The translations under genes were made by a program, and so were the position numbers. The notes beneath the pieces were generated by a model. It was given only the letters and a program-made list of their open reading frames with translations. It had not been told where the DNA came from and searched no databases. DNA of 64,000 bases. Origin: Prostheceraeus crozeri (lineage: Eukaryota > Platyhelminthes > Polycladida > Euryleptidae). Each line of letters starts with the position of its first letter. The stretch's first letter is position 1. Below, one piece after another: positions 10,201-22,200 of the stretch. The DNA lies in the NCBI GenBank assembly GCA_907163375.1, contig CAJQUW010015454.1, positions 1 through 64,000 of the forward strand, in the 5' to 3' direction.

Positions 10201-13200
10201 AAAAGATTATGTTGTCAATCACTACATTTTGAGACGATGCAAAAATAGCCGTGTAAACTTAAGGTACTAAGCTAATTACATCTCAATGATGTAGATATTG
10301 TGGAATATCATCAGACATTCCGATGCATAAGATAAGATGGGTGAAATGGATATGGTCAACTCATGAAACAGTATCACATCTGTGCATGCAGAGACTTGCG
10401 AACAGTATGCACACACTTGCACATGTGTAGGCCCTATGTGTCTGAAAATCACTCATTCTGGTGAACACTGCTCGAAATTAATATAAGCGTATTCACTTGC
10501 CTTCTTGATGTTATTCAGATCTACTGTTGACATTTCTGTTACATCTACTGTCCGGTCTACTGTTGCTGTTGATATCAGCTGCTAATATGTTTGTCCAATA
10601 TTTTTGGCAATAAACTTATTACTTATGACTTATTAGAGATTTTTAGGATATACATGTACAGTATTTGCGTATAATTTTCATGGTTGATTTTTCTGAAAAC
10701 GAAATGAATTTGAGTTAGATATGCGTCACAAGTCAAGAGTGGTCTGAACGAGAGGCATATTCAGTTCAAAAGTTTATTCAATTCGACTGAATTTCAAATA
10801 ATGAGAGCATTGCATTATAATAAAACGTGCTCAGTCAGTACTATTGATATATCCCTCTAAATTCAACTACCGATAAGTTTTTGTACATATTCAAGCACGA
10901 AAAGATATTTGAATCCCATGATTTCCGCCTGCATGGATGCTTTCTTCTGTAGCATTATTTTTATTTCACGAAGAGAGTTGATTTATTTCGCGTGATTCGT
11001 GTGCAAGTGTGTGTTCAGTTAAGCCACGGCACCATACTTCCTAGGAAAAATGATCCTTCGCATTCCTCACAAGTATAAAAGAAAAGGGCTTTCAGGCCCG
11101 GCCCGGAGCACTTACAAGTCTGACCATACATTGTCAACAGTGTAACACAGATAAGGTGCGTCAAAGATGCATCTCAATTCTTTTTGGGAGAGCAATCAAT
11201 TAGCTCCAATTGCTACATGCAGCAACTATTTAAATGTAATTATATCACGGTAATAAGTATTTATTTGAAATTATTTGAGCAATTTTTCGATGACAGCCAT
11301 CAATTGATAGCAATTATTTGACGGCAAAAATTAATTCGAAGTCAACTATCAATTAATTGTAATTAGCTAATTGCAATTACTTGTTGGCTATCTATCTGCT
11401 AGTTGGCAACGAACTATTTGGCGGTAGCAATATACATAGATAATGTCAATTACATGTATTTGACGACAATCAACCAATTAGAAGCATATGCGATACATGT
11501 ATATCGCAATAGTTTTAGCGTTTTTGGATGAAATACCATGCATCGATCTATCTTTCTTTGCACTTGCTATGTAAAGACACTATGTAAACTACATGCTTAA
11601 TGTCTTCGGAAACATTTGACAATCACAAATTGCTTAACCTCATCATCGGCTCTGCAACAGTCCCTTGACTTCCTCCCGATCCACCCCCTTGTGAGTAGAT
11701 ATTTTCAAACAGGCATCTCTATTCTGCACATGAAGGCGAATGATAAATAAATCACTAAAAAATTATTTAGCACTGCAGCAAATGTGATCAAATATTCTCT
11801 AATTTTTTATGTGGCTTGTATTTTCATATTTTTAGATGAATTAAGACTGTTATTATCTGCAACAGTGTGTCATGGGGGTGTACTGTTCGAATTTTAGTGA
11901 TGATGGTTTCATTATCGACTTGTATTAGCATTCATATCAAAAGATGACGACATGGAATTGAGCTATTCAATCAAGTATCTCTATGAAGAAAAATAAATAT
12001 GTGACGATCTAATAATTATTAGACGAGTATCATTTCCTCTGAGTCTGCTGGATTGAGTGGTTTGAGGTAGCTAAATAGCTGCGCTGGATTCTGGGGGGCC
12101 GTGTGGTTAATTTTTCCGGCTTTGTGAATCCCTGAGAATTAGCAACTTGTCGATCAATCAACATGTTTATCAAGCAAACTGCTGATTAAAAAAGCATAGC
12201 TGACATAATGTCGACATTAACCGAAGAACTACTCGATGCTCATGCCAATTTAGAAGTGTCTGAAATTATGATGGAAATTCTTGAGCTTTTCTGTCAAAAC
12301 TGATTGACAATGACTAAATATTGTCTTTGATATCCTATTTTGCAAGTTTAAGGAAACAGCTAGAGAATCAGTCAGAAGTTGGAACTTATGCTCTCTGAAT
12401 ACAAAGAGCTCCCTCCACCAATTGTGCAATTCCTCTTGATTTCTTTAGGAGACTGAAAACATACTTTATAGCGTCTGCTTTGCTAGATCGACGATTTCTG
12501 TGATCACGACGATGTGATCGGTTCGCAGTCAACTTAATTTTTCTTCACCAAACTTCTACAAGTCGAGAGCGCTGTAAATCTAGTTTATTGAAATAACCTA
12601 ATTAATTGGGTCACACAATTCAGTCAACTTTCATGTGCAACAAAATGCACCGATGATTATTTCATAGTAATGAGTTAGCTGATTCTGATATATCGTTTTT
12701 GCATGCTTGTGAGCTTTCTATGATTGTGACCGTACAGTTTTCCGAAATTATTGCATGTTAAGCAAGGGCTTACTCTGCACTGCACACGTGAGTGCGTATG
12801 TAGTATACATGTTAAGCCTGTATTGCAGCGGCCAGCTTTGTCAAAGTAATGACGGAATATAGTAGGCACCGTTTCCATTAGTTGATTTCAAACCTAAATG
12901 GTAAGCATATAGTTAACAAAAGATACCAGATCTGTATGCAGTCCTATTATCTACAGTCCAATTGAATGTCACGTTGCCTTTATCCGACTTTTTTGTATTG
13001 AGTTTATCCGAAATTATCCACTACATGTATTAATTTGGGTTAGTGTTGGACCAAAATGTCCATCTTCGTGTTCCGGTCTGTGTGTACTATTTCCTGTAAT
13101 GCTCTGTAATAAAATGTTAGCATACACACATCTTTACTACAAAAAGTTTTACATGCGCTTAAATTATCCAAATGTTAAGTTGTGACGAACCTTAAATCAC

Positions 13201-16200
13201 ATTGCTGGTTCAATTGACCATGAATCCACAAATAAGAATGCATCACAATAGAAAATGAATGAATTTGAAAAGGAACAAATTTTCGTTCGTGCTTGCAACT
13301 GTCAGTATTAGTTGGCAGAGAATGAGACATTCCATCACTAAATGACTTGACTTTCAGATTTGTATCAGATGCGTACTGCACAAGCTATTCAGACTCAAAG
13401 AGTTTATTAGATAAAACATCATAAAATCGATCAGACTGATGTTCCATTTCATGAATTAGGAAGCTCAACTCAATATTTTTTGTGTGAGAGACATTTTGTA
13501 AAAAGGATTCTGCCTAAAATGCTCGGCCATTTTGTAAAAAGGATTCTTCCGAAAATGCTCCGAGGATAAATAAAGTTTATTATTATTATTAAGTGAAATT
13601 ACACAAAATCCCACAGTGATGAAGGCAATGATACTCAGTAAACACCTATGAAAGTGTACAGGTAGAAATAATATTGCTTCGTTTTATCTACTGTCTTAGC
13701 AATTTCACATTAGTTAATTAAACTGCGATCAGACATGTAGCCCACGCATAGGCAGATAAGATCATAAATGAAGCATCTTTTCCATAGAAAAGATTCTGAC
13801 ATATTTACTTGATATTATTTTGCCACAAAATCTTCTTTTGATGTACAAATCTTGGTCACATCTCAGTGACTGATCATCAAATGACATCTGTGGTTCCGGT
13901 TCCACCCAAACCCAGTGATCTGGCGGTTACGGTTCCGGTACTGCATCCGTGTTTTTGACTTCACAATTCAGTTTGCGAAGATTATCTCCACATCTTACAA
14001 CATAAGCACTTACAACAGAAGAACTTACAAGTGTGCACTGCTGTTTATGGTCAAATCATGGAAAATGGGAATAGGCCAACTGAAAGCTGTTCCGGTCATC
14101 AGATTGCACCTCATTGCAGCGCTTGAAAATAAATGGCATGCAAATCTCGGCATTATGTCTGATACAGTACAATTGTGGTTTAATGGGAAGAAAGAATTTT
14201 TCCGATTGTATGGAAAAATTCAGTTGAGAAAGTCGAGAACTTCTGCTATCTTGGAGACGTGCTCGAGTCAAGAGGAGGTGTTGACTTGGCGGTGACGACG
14301 AGAATCCGTGGCGGATGGAAGAAGTTCAAGGAGATGTCTGCCTTCCTAACATCAAAGGGCCCTTCGCTTATGACAAAGGGAAGTGTATGCTGTGTGTGTG
14401 AGGCAATGCATGACCTACGGGTGTGAGACGTGGGCAATGCGGTCAGACCACGAGCAGTTGTTGGAGAGAGCAGAGATGAGGATGGTGAGATGGATGTGCA
14501 GGGTGAAGCTGACAGACAGGAGATCAAATGATGAACTAAGAAAAGCAATGGGGATTGAGAACATCTTGGCAGTCATCAGCAGGCAGAGGCTGCGCTGGTT
14601 TGGCCATATGAGGAGGAGGGAAGAGAGCAGTTGGCTGAGAAGGGTGGACGAGATGGAGGTGGAAGGAAAGAGACCATCAGGCAGGCCGAAGAAAACGTGG
14701 AGACACACAGTCCGAGAAGACATGCAGAAATTTCGTTTGAAGGAGGAAGACGCTTTAGATCGTGAGTTGTGGAGAAGAGCCATCAGAAGAAACCCTGTCC
14801 AACCCAGCGAGTCTGGAAAACGGACGTAAAAGGATTGATTGATTGATTGATTGACAGAATTTCGAGAACGACTATATAGGAGTTCGTCTGAGGATTGGAA
14901 TCAGGACCTCTTGTATGGTATATTGATCATTAATGATGTTTTTAATAATAATATAGCGTCAACATTAAGAAATAGAGATCAATACGATTTGTGAAGTGCA
15001 AGTAATGCAAAAAGGAAAAAAATTACGGGCAATATTATGTCAGTGAAGAAACGTATCTTTCTAATCGCGATGACAGAGCAAGCACACAAGATGAACAAGT
15101 TGTTATGTCTACCAGTTCGACAGGATGGGGGCAAAAACCAGTCATATCCTCATATCAGGTAGCAAGTGATCGTAATACATGCATAAGTGATTGGATGACA
15201 TAATTTTCTTGAACAAAGGATGTCACGACGCTGACGTAGACCAGATGAGTCAAACATGGATTCAGATGTCGCTGAACACAGCATATTTTCGAATCAGACA
15301 CACAATCAAGGCGTTTGGAGTCCCTGTAGTTTAGGAATGAAAAAGAGTTCTACAATATTCTATGACAGATCGTATTAATGAGAACACACGAGCTTCAAAC
15401 TTGAGGGTCTCGTAATATCCATTAAACCATTGAGTGTCAAAATCGCAGCTTATGCCGATCACTCTCTTATGGATAATAGATGAGAATATATTTTAAGTAA
15501 AGAAGTGTTGAGTGAAAAAGTACACTTAAAAACATCTAATCAATTACCTACCTAGAAAAACATCAATATGAAGTACAGAAGGAGTCAAAATGAGAAAAGC
15601 AACAGAAAAGATTGAAAAATATGCAATTACTTTTTATTTTCGGTGCCTCCAAGGTTGATGATGTTGTCTGCCTGAAACACAACGAAAACAGTCTTATTAT
15701 AGCTACATGGCGAAGTTAATCAATTCAGTTGTAAGTGTTCAACATGCATCGAATCACGTGCTCCTGCAACTTCTCAAGCGGAAATGATACAATTGGAGGA
15801 ATTGCTCCGTTTTTGTCGTGCAAGTGATTTTATCTACTCTCAAACTTTACAAGCGGATATGTTTTTCTTAACTCACCGATAAACGAGCGATGCGTGTAGT
15901 CTAAATGTGAAGCAATCGATATGAAAATTACGAATCATGTTATAGCCATGTTGTGCAATTGATATTCAACATAAATTAAACATGCTTCACCATAGATGCA
16001 ATCAGAAAATTTGTTTGCCACTTTGATACTTGATTCCTATGTTAAGAGTGATATGACTATTCTTTATCAGTATGTTGACTCCTTTGCAAGTAACCATCTT
16101 TTGTCGGCTATTCATCAAAGGTGACCACTTCACTATCGTTGATGTCAAGATTCCATTCGAAAGTTTGTTTATTCTAATTGCTGTGACACGGTGTCCGATT

Positions 16201-19200
16201 AGTGAGGAGATTCATTTGTCCATTCACAAGTTGCTGCTAATCAGATGTAAAATCTTATCAATCAAAGTTTCCTGCCATTATTGTCTGCACCCTTCCAGAC
16301 TCCTCAAAGATCCAGACTCATGCGTCCCTTATGCTGTATTCGTTTGTGACTTTCTTCTGACTTCTGTATTGCTATTTCAAGCCGCTTAACAAACTATTAT
16401 TTTTATTGTGGAGCTCTTAAGAGCAAGAATCCACAGATAGACGTCGTCAATAAGCCATTGACCATGTCTTCAGCAAAGATAAGTGAATCTATGAATGACT
16501 GAAGCGGTGCTTGAAGTAACCGGTCAAATGTCCATAATTACACTTTACAGACATACTTTCGGAAAATTAATAAAATATTGCATATAAAGATGGATACTTT
16601 TCACAAAAGAATAATGCATTTTTACAAGACAGCAGCACGAAACAAAAACCACTTAAAACGAACGAAACCAAAACTACTTATTTAATTTGCATACCATTCA
16701 TAAAACAGCGGTAATGACAATCTCTTGGTATTAGTCCGGGAGCTAGCGTGAAGTTGTGCAGGGAACGAGGTAGTGCATAAAACTTTCACATAGCATAGTA
16801 CACCTCTAACCTACTGCAAAACTTCGCGTCTGCCGGATCAGATCATTTGCTTTTCAGAAATAGAGAGGATAACACAATCCTATGTATTTCCAGTGGTAAA
16901 GTTGTGACATTTAAGGTGTTGACTCCATTTTTTCGAATTTTTGCTCATAAAAGTTACACAAATTGGTGTTTTGTTGAACTGGTTGTAATAGAAATCATCT
17001 ACAGATTATGATCTTTCAAATGAGTTATCATTCAGTGACAGAGGATGAAGTAAAGTGTACAAACAGACACTTTTCGTTGGTGTAACTACAAATTTTAACA
17101 TAGAAATTTCAGGAAAATTGTTGATATACTTTAACGAAAAGTGTCTGTTTGTACACTTTACTTCATCCTCTGTCACTGAATGATAACTCATTTGAAAGAT
17201 CATAATCTGTAGATGATTTCTATTATAACCAGTTCAACAAAACACCAATTTGTGTAACTTTTATGAGCAAAAATTCGAAAAAATGGAGTCAACACCTTAA
17301 ATGTCACAACTTTACCACTGGAAATACATAGGATTGTGTTATCCTCTCTATTTCTGAAAAGCAAATGATCTGATCCGGCAGACGCGAAGTTTTGCAGTAG
17401 GTTAGAGGTGTACTATGCTATGTGAAAGTTTTATGTACTACCTCGTTCCCTGCACAACTTCACGCTAGTTCCCGGACTATATAGCGACTGTCGCGCTAAT
17501 GCAACCATTTCTAGAGGAACCGAGCGCGGTCGCTATATCGAAGTTTGACTGTATTTGCAAATCAGAAAGAAATTTGAGCATGTTTCATCTTGATGTGCAT
17601 ATGTAAGAGTATAATGTTAATGTATGTATTTTATATTACATTTTATATATATTATAAAACTCTATATTTTCTAAAACGTAGATTGCAGTTTTTTGTAGAG
17701 ATGAAATTTTCAATGTTTTCGCTTATTACAGTGAAAATGCTGAGTCTAGAGCCATACTCTTTGTATTGGAATGTCTTCAGGTCAATTCTCATCATGTTCA
17801 TGAACTTCTATCTATGAGGCTACACACATTCAGATTTGGCAAGCCTCCTTCCTACTTTCGGCAAACACCAACATGTTGGTCCACTTCATCCGCATTGAAC
17901 CACAGTGTCGCATGCACCGCTGATCAGAAGTATGATAATATCACTTTCGACTGATAGGAAATGACCCAAAGACACATCTCGCCGAAAATTATGGCTCTTA
18001 ACTTAGTGCTTCTCTGTTGATAAGAGAAAACAGAGACCATTACATTTTTGCCAAAAACTGCAATCTGCGTCCCATTGGATTAGCATGTGGTTTTCTTTTA
18101 TCGTGTCTGACAAGAAGAGGAACAAACAAGAACTCGGCAGACCCGCAGATTCGCAGTAGTGGGTGCACAACATTCTGTGAATGTCTCATTTTCGGCTTCG
18201 TTCCCTGCAGAAACTCGTTCTGGCTGCAGGGCTACCATGGACCAATCCGATTTCTTCAAAAGAACAATTATCTTAAAGCATAATCGTGTTGTTGCGAACA
18301 GTAGCTGCACTGGATGTTCAGGATTATATCACCTAATCGGTATCGTGATAGCTGTGGTGTGAAGGTGCCTTTTCAGCATTGACAGATAGCCCTCGTGCCT
18401 TGCCACCAAGCCAGGGTCTACAACGATTTAGCGTATATCCACGTTAACAAATTATTGTTGTCTTCAATAGACACAGAATATTTCAAGTCAGCAATCCGAT
18501 CTCTTTAAAAATTGAAACGCATGCACCATCATCAGATCGAAGTTTTAGATGTGGCTTTGATCCAATATTTCATTAGTTTTGAAATACGTACCTGCCTTTT
18601 GCAAATTGGAATGTTGACGGAATGAGTTCGGAAGTACTCCTTTAAAATGTAATAATGCGTGCACATCATTAAAACGGATATTTTGAAATCAAGGAATAAG
18701 TGAATGGAAGGTCTAAAACATGAATTGTAATTAGATAGATGCCATGATTGAATCCATAATTTTCTAGTTATGTGCCATGGAGCTGAGGAGTGGCAGATAA
18801 TAGATTTCGACTACCATTCCAAATTCTTGCTTTAAAATCAGAATGAGACAAATACAGAGTTAATCATAAAAAGTGGACGACCTAAATTTCGCTGAAATTC
18901 AATCGAGTTTTATGTATTCCAATCGTGTCGCACATTAACGTGCCATACATCATTCGAGAGCTTGCATTCTCTGCTTTGAAATGAGCTATGATAGACCTGT
19001 ATCCGTTATTGTATTTTCTGAGCAGTGCCCAAAATATGAAAATCACTCAATTTGGAGATCGCAGCTTTTCAATATAAAAGCATGTGAGTATAATATTGAA
19101 TCATGCACGGAGAGAAGGAGCATCTTCTGAGCTCTGTTTTGATATACTGGTCATCAAAATCCGTGAATTGGGAAAAAAATAGTGATACCGGAAAGTTATT

Positions 19201-22200
19201 ACAAAATCATGGCTCGTTTAACTGAAAACGTCATGTTCTTGCTTTTTCATCAAAAATGATCATGTTTAGTATCTTCAGAGTCATCGCGATGCAAGGAGTA
19301 CGAATATGTAAGTTATATTCAAACAAGTACGATAGTTCTTTTCAAACTTCTTTTACATTTTTTCTCATTGCTGCTAAAGTCACAAACATACAAGGTAAAC
19401 AATGTGCAGTTCCTATGAGAGAAACAAAGACATGCCTTCGCTAATTGTTTTGTTTTGAACCTTCGTTTGTTTGTGTACTTTAGCAGCAATGAGAAAAAAG
19501 GTAAAAGAAGTTTGAAAAGAACTGTTGTATTTATTTGAATATAGCTTACATATTCGTACTCCGTGCATCTCGATGACTCTGAAGATATTAAACATGAGCA
19601 TTTTTGATGAAAAAGCAAGAACATGACATTTTCAGACAAACGAGTCATGATTTTGTAATAACTTCCCGGTATCACTATTTTTTTCATAATTCACGGATTT
19701 TGATGACCAACATATCAAATGAGAGCACAGAAGATACTCGTTCTCCCCGTGCTTGATTCAATATTATACTCACATGCTTTTATATTGAAAAGCTGCGATC
19801 TGCAAATTGAGTAATTTTCATATTTTCAGCGCTTGTAAGCAAATACAATAACGGATGCAAGTCTATCATAGCTAATTTCAAAGCAGAGAATGCAAACCAT
19901 CAAATGATGTATGGCACATTGATGTGCGACACGATTGGAATAAATAAAACTCGTTTGAATTTTTTGCGAAATTTAGGTGTTTAGCTTTTTATGATGAACT
20001 CTGTATCTTAATAGATTTCTAAACATTGTAGGGCCTATTTGCAGCCCGTCTTAATGGAGATTGTTCAACTGTTTAAATCTCAGAAAAACAAATACTTTAA
20101 CACAAGTACACCGCGAAAATTATTGTACAACACTTAGCAGATTGAGCTCATTAGCATGTCACCGATACCAATTATCTAATCAAATATGACTCACCACTTC
20201 TACATCGGAATCCATAGCCTCTGCTCCAACCGAGTCGAAGGTTTGCTTATCAACACCAAGAAATGTCTTGACATCAGATCTGCAATGATAATGAAGAATA
20301 AAATGCCTTTTTTTCCAAAATTGAAATGAAAATTAAATCATATATGGGATCAGATATGCAGTCAAAGGAGCTAAACACATGTAGATTTATCAAATCGTTC
20401 TTTTTTTGTCGTCAGACACAACATCATGATTAAATTTTAGCTGAAACTTGTTGCCTTAAATCTATTTTCCCATACATCACCGAGCAGAGGCATAAGCACT
20501 TGCGGGATAGAAAATGACCCAAAAATATTCCACGCTAAAAAGTTATGACTATTGACGTAGCTGTTGCTTTCCACTTAAGAATTTTTTGTGAGCATGAGTC
20601 GCAGAGGGAGCCATGAAAATACTCTCAATCTTCAGGGGACTGATTGAAGTCTCCTATTTAGTCCCTACTACGACCGCTCTTTGCGTTTTTGAGGCGAGCA
20701 GGCTACAAATATTTCATTCATCTAGAGGGAGGCATTATAAATCAAAAAGAGACATTTTAGTCAGACACATCGCCTACAGTGAAAGGGTTTCAAAATTCAA
20801 GAATTTCTGCTGATGGCAAACGCAATTCATTGATGCGAAATGAATTTGGAACATTCTTTTCAATTTTTGACTTTACATTAGGGCGCACTGAATTATCAGA
20901 AAAATGCAAGCTAATGACAATTCGCGGATCACTAAGGCATATTTCATGACTGCAAGCTCATGTACTGAAGCAACATCCAATGTCATGCTTTGTATCGTGG
21001 CTTAATCAAGATTAAAACAGAATATACAAATTGTATTAAATAAATTGAAACCTTTACTGGCCTGGAACTCCGATTACAGTCAATAGCGTGGCAAGCTTTA
21101 AGCGATTCATTCTGATTAATGATTTAAATATCATTCTGATTTATCTCTTAAAGAATAGAAAATATCAAAATTTATCAAAATGTTTCGATGTTCGATGAAT
21201 GTCTGTTAAATTACATTTAATTCTATTAGCAACGACATAAAAGCTGCGATGATACCGCATTTTTGCTTATCACAAAGACAGCTGATTTCATCATCATTGC
21301 ATATTCTGGAAGATTAGATGGTCTCAATGAAAAGACCTAAACATTCTTTCAGGTATCTCCTTGAAATTTAAACCCTTCGCAAGTGTAGCTGATAGTGACT
21401 GACTTGGGCTTCTCTGAAACCTCTCTGATACAATCAAATATCGGCCGGAGCCATCTTAGTATATCACTTATTCAAAGAGGATGATACTGGTTGACTATTT
21501 TCATCCAAAGAAAAATTTTCATTCCACCGAGCTAAACTCAAGAACTTTCCACATCATCATTCATACTAGAAATCTCAAAAGTAATGTCACTTCGGCATAT
21601 TGATTTCTACTTACGTTTCTCTCTTAAAATTATTATTTGAGATGAAAAACAAAGCTCTATGGAAAATAACACTCCATGATCAATGAAAACCGGTTGTGAA
21701 TTGCATACAAGTCTGTCAATCAAAGTATTGGTAAGAAACATACGATCAACTTTGATAACAGTGCTTTTAGTAAATGAAGTCGTTCGCTTTGGTGTGACAA
21801 TCCAACATATCAAAATTGCAATGCGATGTATTCAATAAAATTATTTGAATGAATTGCATAATAGATTTGTAACTGCTGGACATGAGACTTGACATGACGA
21901 AAGTGGCTTCTAACACAGGGATATCTACCATCTTAGACGGTGCTGGGCGATAATATGAATTTTTCAGAAGTCGATTTGTCACCAAATTAATTTCAGAACT
22001 GAGAGTCGTTTTTATTTCTTCGGGACTACCCAAGTTTCTGCGGATGTCGAAACCAGGATGATTCTTTAAAGTCGAGGGGGACTTTATGTCGAAGTCTTTT
22101 CAAGACTACTTAGTGGCGTCGATCGAGGTCAGGATGTTTTCTTAACGTTGATGACGTGGTGAGGATTTATATCAAGATATTTCAAGCTTCTTGTCGAGGT

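Noticed and set aside
14415-14783. 122-codon minus-strand frame
   Set aside because: Antisense shadow of the LINE C-terminal coding region.
17006-17203. Open frame spanning the centre of the 748-bp fold-back
   Set aside because: It is an accident of the inverted repeat, with no protein-like texture.
18017-18362. Three overlapping frames on both strands
   Set aside because: No domain, no splice support, and every frame ends at random stops.
19319-19687. 122-codon frame within the fold-back at 18.9-20.0 kb
   Set aside because: The frame mirrors sequence of the opposite arm (19256-19444), so it reflects the repeat, not coding.
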